15,046 nt of DNA, taken from positions 1-15,046 of the forward strand of contig WFMP01000172.1 in NCBI GenBank assembly GCA_015489035.1, in the 5' to 3' direction. The DNA comes from Candidatus Altimarinota bacterium (GTDB lineage: Bacteria > Patescibacteriota > Gracilibacteria > Absconditabacterales > Absconditicoccaceae). Positions 1 to 7,671 of the stretch are shown one piece after another; position 1 is the stretch's first letter, and every line of letters begins with the position of its first letter. The translations under genes and the position numbers were made by a program. The notes beneath the pieces are model-generated. The model saw nothing but the letters and a program-made list of their open reading frames with translations. It had not been told where the DNA came from and made no database searches.

Positions 1-1
1 A

Positions 2-265
2 TATTATCCAAATATTTTTGATGATGTATTTTTTGCTTCTGATGCTCAAATTAAATTTAACAAACATTGAAAAGATGAAACTAAAAAATCTATAATATGT
101 AAAAATTTATGAGTAGATGTGATGATAGAAGATAATTTTGAATATGCACATGATGTAGCTAGTTGTTGAATAAAGACATATCTTATTACAAAACCTTGGA
201 ACAAAGATTTTAAAGAAACTGAAAATATAATTAGAGTTGGTTCTTGGGAAGAAATAGAATTTTAG
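2..265 (+). CDS. 5'(3')-nucleotidase-like HAD protein (3' fragment)
   Basis: The last 87 residues of a protein whose start lies before the window. With UGA as Gly the frame is open from base 2 to the TAG at 263-265. The fragment has the layout of the C-terminal half of the small HAD phosphatases of the NT5C / YqfW nucleotidase group: a lysine pair (visible residues 28-29), then GVDVMIEDN (37-45), which fits the acidic HAD motif IV, then a strand and KPWN, and a final IIRVGSWEEI helix start typical of that group. Such proteins dephosphorylate (deoxy)nucleoside monophosphates in the cytosol, though substrate cannot be read from a fragment. It is the upstream member of an operon: the next gene starts 12 bases after its stop. 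The HAD family is fairly certain; the nucleotidase assignment is by resemblance. Confidence 0.72.
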
Positions 266-277
266 TTTATTGAAAAT

Positions 278-790
278 ATGATTATGAAAAAAATAACATT
301 TTTAACTTGTTGATGAACAATAGATAAAGATTATGGAGTATGAAAATGAATTTATGATGTAGAACCTTGAAATCCAATTGCTTGAGAAGTCTTTGATAAA
401 AATTTAGTTAATTGTGATTATGAAATAGTAGAAGTTTTAAGAAAAGATAGTCTTGATATGAATGATGAAGATAGGAATAAAGTTAAAGAAAAATTAGAAC
501 AAATAGAAGATGATAAAATAATAATTACACATGGAACAGATACCATGATACAAACTTGAAAAGCTTTATGAAATATAAATGATAAAGTTGTAGTTTTAGT
601 TGGAGCTGCAAGACCTTATGCTATGAAAAATTCAGATGCTGAGTTTAATCTTTGATATGCTTTGTGAGTTTTAGATATTTTGTCTGGTAATAAACAATAT
701 TGAGTATATATTACTATGAATTGAGAAATTTTTGATGTAAATAATGTAGAAAAATGAGAAGACGGAGTTTTTAGAAAAATAAATATTTAA
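278..790 (+). CDS. Single-domain L-asparaginase family protein
   Basis: A 170-residue protein resembling the N-terminal catalytic domain of L-asparaginases, which hydrolyse Asn to Asp and ammonia. The N-terminal strand carries CGGTI (residues 11-15), whose Thr14 matches the nucleophile position. HGTDT follows at 85-89 and holds the second catalytic Thr-Asp pair. A GAARPYAMKNSDAEFNL stretch matches the segment after the HGTDT helix. Classical enzymes have about 330 residues and a second small domain; that domain is absent here and the frame ends cleanly, so this looks like a compact one-domain form rather than a broken gene. By hand count 13 of 18 glycines are UGA. The start is ATG 278 or ATG 284; an in-frame stop at 263 excludes anything far upstream. 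The kinase homologue begins 6 bases after the stop. Substrate is not proven; glutaminase or another amidohydrolase role is possible. Confidence 0.78.
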
Positions 791-796
791 TTTTTG

Positions 797-1330
797 ATGT
801 TTTTGTTATCTTCAGGACGGAGAGGTGATGTTTTTGTGGAAGAAGTAGATGGAGTGAAATATGCTATCAAAAAAGCAAAAGATGAATCCAAAAAATGAGC
901 ATTACAAAAAGAAATTACTATTTTAAAATTTTTGAAGTGAAAGTTAGATTTTGTACCTCAAATTTTAGAATATTGAGAAGATTTTTTTAGATATGAATTT
1001 ATAGAGTGAAAAACTTTGAATAAAGTAAAAAATCCATCAAAAGATATTTATAGACAACTTTTAAAATATGCTTATTTGTTGGATAAATTGGAAGTTGAAC
1101 ACGGAGAATTATCAAAACCTACAAAAAATATTATTGTTTCACCTACTGAAAAAGTTTATATTATAGATTTTGAAAGATGAAATATGTACAATAATAAATT
1201 TAAAAATATGAGAGGGTATAGTCAATTTTTAGCAAAAGCTTGATTTATCACATTTGAAGAATTAAAAAACATTATGAAACATACTGATGTTGAAAAAATA
1301 TATGATGGAGTAAAAAAAGCCTTAAGTTAA
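797..1330 (+). CDS. Predicted Ser/Thr protein kinase, archaeal COG2112-like
   Basis: A 177-residue minimal kinase fold. It has a short Gly/Arg-rich loop SSGRRGDV (residues 5-12) in place of the P-loop, the ATP-binding Lys in YAIKK (Lys25), a catalytic-loop equivalent HGELSKPTKN (102-111) and the metal-binding Asp in IIDFERG (Asp124). The altered HRD loop (HGEL-x-x-P) and DFE instead of DFG match the small predicted kinases of COG2112, best known from archaea and related to the Bud32/RIO group. The preceding TAA (788-790) is in the same frame, so the start must be ATG 797 or the TTG directly before it; there is no ribosome-binding site. It lies 6 bases after the asparaginase gene and is presumably co-transcribed with it. 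Its target is unknown, and with the unusual loop it could be a pseudokinase. Confidence 0.7.
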
Positions 1331-1331
1331 T

Positions 1332-1359
1332 TTGACAAATTTTATGAAAACTATATATT
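1332..1359 (+). promoter_or_regulatory. Sigma70-type promoter for the 1394 gene
   Basis: A perfect -35 hexamer TTGACA (1332-1337) is followed after 16 bases by TATATT (1354-1359), a close match to the -10 consensus. It lies directly after the kinase stop codon and 35 bases before the next start, so the 1394 gene probably has its own promoter. AT-rich DNA gives many chance -10 matches, but the exact -35 makes this one credible. Confidence 0.6.
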
Positions 1360-1393
1360 ATTAAGTAGTAATTTAATATATTTAAAGTATGAA

Positions 1394-2116
1394 ATGAAAC
1401 TTTCTTTGAAAATAATAATTTTAGTGTGAGTATTTTTGTTATGATTGTATGTTTTTAATCCTTCTTTGTTTCAAAGAGTTAGTGAAACACAAGATGATAC
1501 AATCAATACTCAACAATATGTTTTAACACCAAATCCAGCAAAATTTTTTCTATTTAATTTAAAAGTCTCATCATCAAAAAATTATAATACTGATGGTATA
1601 GTTTGATGAACGAAATTATATTTTGAAGCAGTAAATTTATTTAATATAAATATTATAGATTTATTAGAAAATAGTAATAATGATAAAAGGATAGTTTTAA
1701 ATACTTACCTTGCTCAACTTACAAATATTCAAAATAGATTGGATAATACAATTGTCAATTTAAAAAATAATTATAATGAAGAATTTACTCTGTATCAAAC
1801 ATATTTAGCTTCTAAGCAAGAATGAGATCAACAATTTACGAATGGATTTATAGATAAAGATGCTAGTATTGTGGCAGAATGACTTTCCAAATCTTATCAA
1901 AATGGACCGAAAGCTACGGAACATAGGATTTTAGCAGATTGATGAAATATAGTATTAAAAAAATTAAATTTTGTAAAGTTATTGGTTGATGCAAAATTAT
2001 TATTATTAACAAATAATAAAGATAATATTGTAAATAATTTTGCTCTTATTAAATGAAATATGTTAATCAAATTATTAAAAATAAAACAAAGACTTGAAAC
2101 AAATTATTATAATTAA
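1394..2116 (+). CDS. Unknown membrane-anchored extracytoplasmic protein
   Basis: I do not recognise a family. The 240-residue product starts with two lysines around a long hydrophobic run (about residues 3-20, ending LYVFNP), which looks like an uncleaved signal anchor or a signal peptide without a clear AxA site. The rest is polar, Asn/Gln/Lys-rich and mostly helical, with a likely coiled-coil stretch at roughly 95-150 (repeated Leu/Ile at heptad-like spacing in QLTNIQNRLDNTIVNLKNN). There are no cysteines and no enzyme motif. Start choice: ATG 1394 gives a normal signal sequence; an overlapping ATG at 1389 is in another frame. It has its own predicted promoter and ends in a hairpin shared with the convergent coiled-coil gene. 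Together they suggest two surface or envelope structural proteins, though that is inference from context. Confidence 0.6.
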
Positions 2117-2152
2117 AAAACCTGAGAAATTTACTCTCAGGCTATTTTTTTT
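2116..2152. terminator. Bidirectional intrinsic terminator
   Basis: CCTGAGA (2121-2127) pairs perfectly with TCTCAGG (2135-2141) across a 7-base loop. An A-run precedes it and a T-run (TATTTTTTTT) follows, so the hairpin has a U-tract in both directions. It separates the converging genes that stop at 2116 and 2151. Confidence 0.85.
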
Positions 2153-3179
2153 ATTTTCACAAATTACTTACCATAATATCTATTTTATCTTTTAAATAGT
2201 TTAATATTCATAATTCTGTTTTAAAATGTATTCCATTATGGTCTATTTTTGTATCAGCTATATGATTTTCTATTATTTTATTTATTCTTTTTTGAATGTG
2301 TAATAATAATTTGCTTTTTTTCTCTTCTGTGAGTGTGTTTAGCTTAGTATTTAAATTTTCTAAGGCAGTATCAATATTTGATTTTACAGTTGTAGATATT
2401 CAATTATAAATTTCTGTTTTTTTTGTTTCTTTATTTGTCTTAAATGTTTCTCTTTGTTGTTGAATATTGTTATATGTATTTTTCATATTGTCTATCACAG
2501 ATTGTATTTTTGCTTGTTCTTCTTCAGGAACCAATGATTTAATTTGTTCTAAATTATTTATTCTTAATTCTCTAACTTGTTTCCATAATCATTTAATTTG
2601 ATTCCAGATTTCTTGTTTAGTTGTCTTGTCTTTTGATTGTTTTGCTTGCTCTTTTAAAGTTTTAATTTTATTGATTATATCTTTAATTTGACTATGAGTG
2701 TTTGTGTATATTTCTTTGATTTTTTGCTTAGTTTCTTTATCTAAAGATTTTCTTATTCCTTTCATATTTTGTTTTCTATTTTCCCACATAGATTTTCTTT
2801 CTGTTTTAATTCAATTTTTTAGTTGTTCTCTTTCATTTTTAATTTCTGCTTTAAATCAAGATAATTCTGTTCTTTCATTAAAATGGAAATCCTTGTGAGT
2901 ATATCAAGCTGTAAATCTTGGATATTTTGCAACAATTCATTTTGTTAATTGGAACATTTGATTTCTAATATTGTATTTTTTAGTATGAGTTGTTGCTGAT
3001 TTAAGCTCAGTTCTCAATGTCTTCATTTGATTTCTATAATTTACAATATCTTGATTTTTTACTGTAGAGTTTATAGTTCAAACCGTATTTCAAGTTCAAG
3101 ATGTACTGTCGGCAAAAGATGTTCAGCTAATTATCAATGTTCATAATAGTGCAATAGTTAATAATTTGTTTGTTTTCAT
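2151..3179 (-). CDS. Exported coiled-coil protein of unknown function
   Basis: A 342-residue protein on the minus strand. Residues 1-23 form a classical Sec signal peptide: KTNK at the N terminus, a hydrophobic core, and a TSFA-DS cleavage site. After a short Ser/Thr/Gly linker the chain is almost entirely charged and helical: repeated Lys, Glu and Gln with Ile/Leu at heptad spacing from about residue 95 to 310, for example KIKEIYTNTHSQIKDIINKI. It contains no cysteine. I do not recognise a family. An exported, unanchored, long coiled coil could be a periplasmic or surface spacer, or an adhesin stalk. The start is set by the signal peptide; the ATG is preceded by AT-rich sequence without a Shine-Dalgarno. 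Few glycines are present but those that exist are mostly UGA, so it belongs to the same code. Confidence 0.68.
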
Positions 3180-3317
3180 TTTTATAATAATTATAAGTTA
3201 AATATATGTTTACTAAGAATTTTACTCGAGTTATTATTTCTTAGATGATTACATTATATATATTTATTGTTAAGCTAATGTAAAAATATAAACTTTATTA
3301 TTTACACAATATTTACA
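3180..3317. other. Divergent intergenic region with two weak hairpins
   Basis: This gap separates the divergent coiled-coil gene (-) and rsuA (+) and must hold both promoters. CTAAGAA (3213-3219) can pair with TTCTTAG (3238-3244), and just beyond it TACATTA pairs with TAATGTA further downstream; both have loops of about 18-20 bases. TATAAT-like hexamers occur on both strands, but none has a convincing -35 partner at 16-18 bases, so I do not assign exact promoters. No short gene is evident. Confidence 0.4.
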
Positions 3318-3989
3318 ATGAGAGTAAGAGCTGATAGGTACTTAGGAAATTTATGAATTGCATCAAGAAAAGAATTAGTAAAAGTGATAAAAGATATTTG
3401 AATAAAGATAAATGGTAAAGAAACTTTTAAATCTGATATAAAAGTTGTTGACTGAGATATTATAGAATTTAATTGAGAAAAAATAGAAGTTAAAGAAGAT
3501 GTTTTGATACTTTTACACAAACCTGCTTGATATGTAAGTTCTGATATTGCAGAATGAGATCATCCTTCTTACAAAGAATTATTAAAAGATTGTCCTTACA
3601 GAAATTTAGTAAAAGTTGCCTGAAGACTTGATGTGGATACAGAATGACTTTTGGTCTTGTCTTCATCTGGATATTTGATTCATCAAATAATTTCACCTAA
3701 AAAATGAAAAGAAAAAATATATTTAGTAAAATTAAGAGATAAAATTACAGAAGAAGCTATTAAAAAATTGGAAGAATGAGTGGATATTTGAGATTATATA
3801 ACTTTACCTGCAAAAGTAAAAAAAATAGATAATAAACAAATTTATCTAACCATAACAGAAGGGAAATTTCACCAAATCAAAAAAATGGCGAATTCGGTGG
3901 GAAACCAAGTAGAATATTTAAAAAGAATAAAAGTAGGTGAGTATGAATTGTGAAATTTAAAATTAGGTAAATGGAAATATGTAAATTAA
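3318..3989 (+). CDS. rsuA: RsuA/RluB-family rRNA pseudouridine synthase
   Basis: A 223-residue protein with the full RsuA-family layout. An N-terminal S4 RNA-binding domain (residues 1-55) begins MRVRADRYL and contains the helix GIASRKELVKVI and the strand IKINGK. The catalytic domain follows, with KPAGYVSS (about 72-79) and the signature GRLDVDTEGLLVLSS, in which Asp105 is the catalytic aspartate. The C-terminal EGKFHQIKKM segment is the conserved second motif. Members of this family isomerise one uridine to pseudouridine in 16S rRNA (RsuA, U516) or 23S rRNA (RluB/E/F). The length and S4 domain favour RsuA but do not exclude a 23S enzyme. Six of the key glycines, including the one in the GRLD motif, are UGA. 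It heads a cluster with rnpA (21 bases on) and rnhA, all RNA-related. Confidence 0.88.
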
Positions 3990-4010
3990 TTTATTTTTAT
4001 AATTTAAAAT

Positions 4011-4388
4011 ATGAATATAAAAAAATATCATAGATTGAATACTTCTGAAATAAGATATATAACTTCTACAAGAAGAAAAAAGTTTGTTCCTGGTAAGATA
4101 TTAAATATGAATATTATAGATCAATATGTTTGACAAAGTAATAATAAATTTGCTATAAGTATATCAAGTAAATTTCATAAAAAAGCTGTTTATAGAAATA
4201 TCATAAGAAGAATATATTTTGATATAATCTATAAAAAATGATATTTACAAATTCCAGTTAAAAATAAATTTTGAAAAATATATTGTAGTTTGAAAAAATG
4301 AATAGAATATGATGTAAAATGAGAAAATTATGAAAAACAAGTTAGGAAGGATTTAGAAAAAGATTTATTTAAGCTATTTTGAAAATAA
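4011..4388 (+). CDS. rnpA: Ribonuclease P protein component
   Basis: A 125-residue, strongly basic protein. It starts with the family's typical KKYHRLN opening, and FAISISSKFHKKAVYRNIIRRIYFDII (split here as the FAISIS strand and the YRNIIRR helix, residues 61-67) corresponds to the RNR signature of RnpA that contacts the RNase P RNA. The protein assists the catalytic RNA in maturing the 5' ends of tRNAs. Length is normal for the family (110-130). The sequence is divergent outside the signature and Lys/Tyr-rich, as expected at this base composition. In most bacteria rnpA follows rpmH; here rpmH is not adjacent and the partners are rsuA upstream and rnhA immediately downstream (the rnhA ATG starts at the base after the rnpA stop). 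Confidence 0.85.
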
Positions 4389-4823
4389 ATGAGTAAAATA
4401 ATAATTTATACAGATGGAAGTTGTATTTGAAATCCTTGATCAGGAGGTTGGGCATATTTACTTATGTTTGGTGATAAACAGAAGTTAGGAGCCGGACAAT
4501 GAAAAAACACTACAAATAATCAAATGGAACTTACAGCAGTAATAAAAGCATTGCAAGCATTAAATACAGATAAATATGATATAGAAATATTTACAGATTC
4601 CAAATATGTAATGGATGGAGCTACTAAATGGATTGTAAATTGGAAGAAAAAATGATGGAAAACTGCAAACAAACAAGATGTTAAAAATAAAGAATTATGG
4701 CAGAAACTTGATGAACTTACCTCAAAATTTAATATAAAACGACATTGGGTAAAATGACATGATACAAATGAATTTAATAATCTTGTAGATGAAAAAGCAC
4801 AAGAACAAGCAAGATTAGTATAA
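4389..4823 (+). CDS. rnhA: Ribonuclease HI
   Basis: A 144-residue enzyme that cuts the RNA strand of RNA-DNA hybrids, as in primer removal and R-loop clearance. The four catalytic acids are in place: Asp9 (YTDGS), Glu47 (NNQMELTAV), Asp70 (IFTDSKYV) and Asp134 (NLVDEKA), with His124 (VKGHDT) as the catalytic histidine. Their spacing is almost identical to that of the E. coli enzyme. The basic protrusion (WKKKGWKTANK, about 85-95) used for substrate binding is also present, so this is type HI with a full handle region. Glycines of the CIGNPGSGGW loop are partly UGA, which is strong proof of the code. Translation is probably coupled to rnpA, whose stop abuts this ATG. It ends at a bidirectional terminator. 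Confidence 0.95.
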
Positions 4824-4826
4824 AAA

Positions 4827-4858
4827 AATCCTGAAATTAAAGTCAGGATTATATTTTT
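4827..4858. terminator. Bidirectional intrinsic terminator after rnhA
   Basis: AATCCTGA (4827-4834) and TCAGGATT (4843-4850) form a perfect 8-bp stem with an 8-base loop, flanked by an A-run before and ATATTTTTTT after. It therefore serves rnhA on the plus strand and the adaptor gene that stops at 4859 on the minus strand. Confidence 0.87.
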
Positions 4859-6739
4859 TTATTCTTTAATAGTATCTCAATATTTTAATCAGTTTTTCAC
4901 TATACATATATCAGCATTACATTTTCATAATGTGATATTTTTTTCTTTAAATTTTTTATTATTTTTAACTAAGACATAAGCTTTTCAATATCTATAAGTT
5001 ATAGTATCATAAGGAATAACTAATCAAGTATAATTAGAATCTTTAGGATATCATGTAATATACATTCATAATACCCAATTTTTAGGAACTTTATTTAATT
5101 TTACTTCTACTTGTATTTTTTTACTTATAGGATTTGCAGATGGATAAATAACTGAGATATTCCCACTTGTAGTTTCTCAAAGTCATTTAACTATAATTTT
5201 ATCTCAAGCTTTTAATTTTCTTGTTTCTCCTAATGGTATATAAAATACTCATTTAAGTTGTTTGTAATTAGCTATTGCAAGCACCGGCATTCAAGCTCAT
5301 ACAACTTGTCATATATTTCATATTTTTTTTGTAATTACTCCAGCATAAGGTGAGTATAATCTAATATTTCATAAATTTACAGCTGCTAAATTTCTATTTC
5401 ATTTAACTTGATCTATTTGAGATTTAATTTGAGAAAGTTGAGTTTGTTCTTGTTCTTTAAGTGCTTGTAATCATTGAAGTGCTTGTTGGTATTGTTGTTT
5501 TGCAACTTCATATTTTGTGTTTACTTCATTGACTTTTCATGCAGACATAGCTTTGTATTGTTTGTAGATTTGCTGTGCAGTCTTATAATCAGCCTGTGTT
5601 AATTCATATTTTTTTTGTAATAAATTAAGTTGCATACTAGATTGTTTTTGGAAATTTTCAATATTTTGAATAGATCATTTTACTCACATTATAAAATTTC
5701 ACTTTGCAGTAAGTAATGCAGATTCAATATTATTTTGATAAATACTAGATTGTTTTTTGTATTGATTTATCATTGTTTGAGGAAAACTTCTTGAAGCTAC
5801 AGAACTATCTACAGCTGTAAATACCTTACTTGCTAATTCTCTAGATAAAACTAATAATTCTTTAGATTGTTTTAAATTATCATAAATTCTTTGTTTTAAT
5901 TTTTTATCATTTACTACAGATTTTGAGTTTTTAATATCATTTAACAAAGTATTTGTATTTTTCTTCCAAGTTTGATATTTACTATTTAATACTAACCATT
6001 TATTTTTTATAGTACTTTTTAATGCTGTATTTTTAGCACTTAAATAAGATATAAAATTGCTATTTTTACCTCTATATTTATCAGAGATTCAAAATAATTG
6101 ATCAGTAAAAACTAGAAAATTATTTAATAAGATTTTTGTTTGGGAGATAGCATTTTTACTATTTGAATATATATCTTGTTCTTTTTGTTTTAAAACTTGT
6201 TTTGTGTGAACTAAATTTGTTTTCATAGTTTCTAATCAAATTTTTGCTTGGTTAATTTGTTCTTTCGCAGTTTTTAATTGTTCAATAGTTATTTTTTGAG
6301 TATCTCATACACCAGTTTTAATTCATTGCATACCAGCTTCTACCTGAGCAACTTTTGCTCTTGTGGATTGTATTTTAGCATCAAACATTTTTTTAGTATT
6401 ATTGTACATACTCCACAAAGAAGCTAATATTTGCTTTGTTGAATTATACTGAGTTTTTATTTCATTGCCATCCAAAGTAGCTAAAAGTTGTCATTTTTTA
6501 ACAATATTTCATTCTTTAGCATAAATATTTGTAATCCTTCAAGGTAGTTTAAATCCTAAAAAAGTAGTATTTTGAGATTGTAAATTTCCAACATAACTAT
6601 TGTTTGATAAAATATTTCAAGAAGTAACAGTATAAGTTTTTGAAAAATTAGAAATAGATAAATTTTGCTTTACATTAGAATTACACCCAGACAATATCAA
6701 AGCTACCATAAGTAGAGGAAGGATTATTTTCTTTTCCAT
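4859..6739 (-). CDS. Lipoprotein membrane-fusion (HlyD/MacA-like) efflux adaptor
   Basis: A 626-residue periplasmic-adaptor-type protein. The N terminus is a lipoprotein signal: MEKK, a hydrophobic core and the lipobox LSGC, so Cys19 would be lipidated. The first half of the lipoyl-like hairpin is at about 58-92 (GRITNIYAKEGNIVKKGQ followed by LLATLDG). A very long helical hairpin follows from about 95 to 440, rich in Gln/Lys/Ala. The second lipoyl half is near 455-490 (RLYSPYAGVITKKMGNIGQ, then VVGAGMPVLAIAN), followed by the beta-barrel (PLGETRKLKAGDKIIVKGLG) and a membrane-proximal domain. Such adaptors couple an inner-membrane ABC or RND pump to export. The coiled coil, about 350 residues, is longer than in MacA or AcrA. 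No pump gene lies beside it in this window. Its minus-strand promoter is predicted at 6778-6805. Start chosen by the lipoprotein signal. Confidence 0.88.
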
Positions 6740-6777
6740 AAAAAAAATATTAATAAATAAAAAAATTAACATACTGT

Positions 6778-6805
6778 AATATAATAGATTAATCTTAAAA
6801 TTCAA
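6778..6805 (-). promoter_or_regulatory. Promoter for the adaptor gene
   Basis: Read on the minus strand, TTGAAT (6805-6800) is followed after 16 bases by TATATT (6783-6778). The start codon of the adaptor lies 38 bases beyond. The region is a spacer after the pilin terminator, so an independent promoter is expected here. Confidence 0.45.
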
Positions 6806-6840
6806 TATTATTTTTAGAATATTCCATTTATTATTTTAAA

Positions 6841-6864
6841 TAAAAAAAGAGCCATAAAGACTCT
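6841..6864 (-). terminator. Intrinsic terminator of the pilin-like gene
   Basis: On the minus strand AGAGTC (6864-6859) pairs with GGCTCT (6853-6848) across the loop TTTAT, with one T-G wobble. It is followed directly by TTTTTTTA. It lies about 18 bases after the pilin stop codon and ends that transcript before the adaptor promoter. Confidence 0.8.
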
Positions 6865-6881
6865 AAAAACTATAATATTTT

Positions 6882-7493
6882 TTAATTGAATACTACATAT
6901 ACCATATTACCATTAAGTTTAACAGCTCATTTTTGAACTGAACTACTACATATTACTTTACTTCCAGACTGATATATTCAATTCTGACATACTCCATCAT
7001 TTAATCAACTTTGTGAGCTACTACCAATTTCTTCTGCTCCTGAATTAAATTCAGTATCTCAACTAAGTACATAATTTCAAATTTTACCAAATGCTTCTAC
7101 ATTTGCTATTACAACTGCACCTCATTGTTTAGCTCAATTTTTAGTCAAAGAACTATATGCATATACTCATCATGTGCATCCACCTGACTTAGTTCATGAT
7201 GTAACTCTAGCAGCTTGAGGATCTCTAGGAATTGAACTTAAATAGCTCGGAACCAAATCACTTGATATATCACTTACACAAGATCATGTTGGATAAATAC
7301 CTTTATCATTAAAATACATTAATAATGCAGTATTCAATGTAGAAAGGTTTGCTTTTCTAGCAACATCTCTAGCTCTTTGCTGGGCTCATTGTAATTTAGG
7401 TAACAAAGCCGCCATTAATATACCAATAATAATTATTACAATCATCATTTCAACAAGTGTAAAGGCTTTTTTCATCTTTTTGTTTTTAAACAT
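6882..7493 (-). CDS. Type IV pilin / pseudopilin-like protein (GspG-like)
   Basis: A 203-residue protein with a class III (prepilin) signal: a basic leader ending KKA, then FTLVEMMIVIIIIGILMAALLP, given here as FTLVE plus a hydrophobic helix. The Glu at +5 of the mature chain is the hallmark. Cleavage would fall after Ala10, where Gly is usual. The helix continues as QRARDVARKANLSTLNTAL and leads to YFNDKGIYP, a strong resemblance to the GspG/PilE alpha-1 to loop region. The C-terminal half is a Gly/Ser-rich domain with several Cys (SGGC near the middle, DGVCQ and VICSSS at the end) that could form disulfides. It would be processed by a prepilin peptidase and inserted in a pilus or secretion pseudopilus. 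An alternative start at 7475 leaves a 4-residue leader. It has its own terminator and stands alone. Confidence 0.88.
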
Positions 7494-7671
7494 TTTTTCT
7501 TATTTATTAATAAATTAATTTCATCAAATATATACATAAAAATATACTTGTATCATCTATATTATACTTTTTTTTAAAAAAATCAAATTAAAAGAATATT
7601 TTTTCTTGTAAATAATTACTATTTTTTTATAAAATTATAGTAAAGTTTTTTATAAACTTAAAATACTTAAA
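7494..7671. promoter_or_regulatory. Divergent promoter region, pilin (-) and MBL-fold gene (+)
   Basis: This 178-base gap separates two divergent genes and has no room for another. For the plus strand, TTGTAA (7606-7611), a 16-base spacer and TATAAA (7628-7633) give a plausible promoter 38 bases before the ATG at 7672; TATAGT at 7636-7641 is an alternative -10. For the minus strand, TATAAT (7566-7561) is a perfect -10; the best -35 is TTGATT (7586-7581), but the spacer is only 14 bases, so that pair is less certain. Confidence 0.4.

Noticed and set aside
2151..3179. Lipoprotein for the coiled-coil gene
   Set aside because: The signal peptide ends in TSFA-DS and the protein has no cysteine, so it fits signal peptidase I, not a lipobox.
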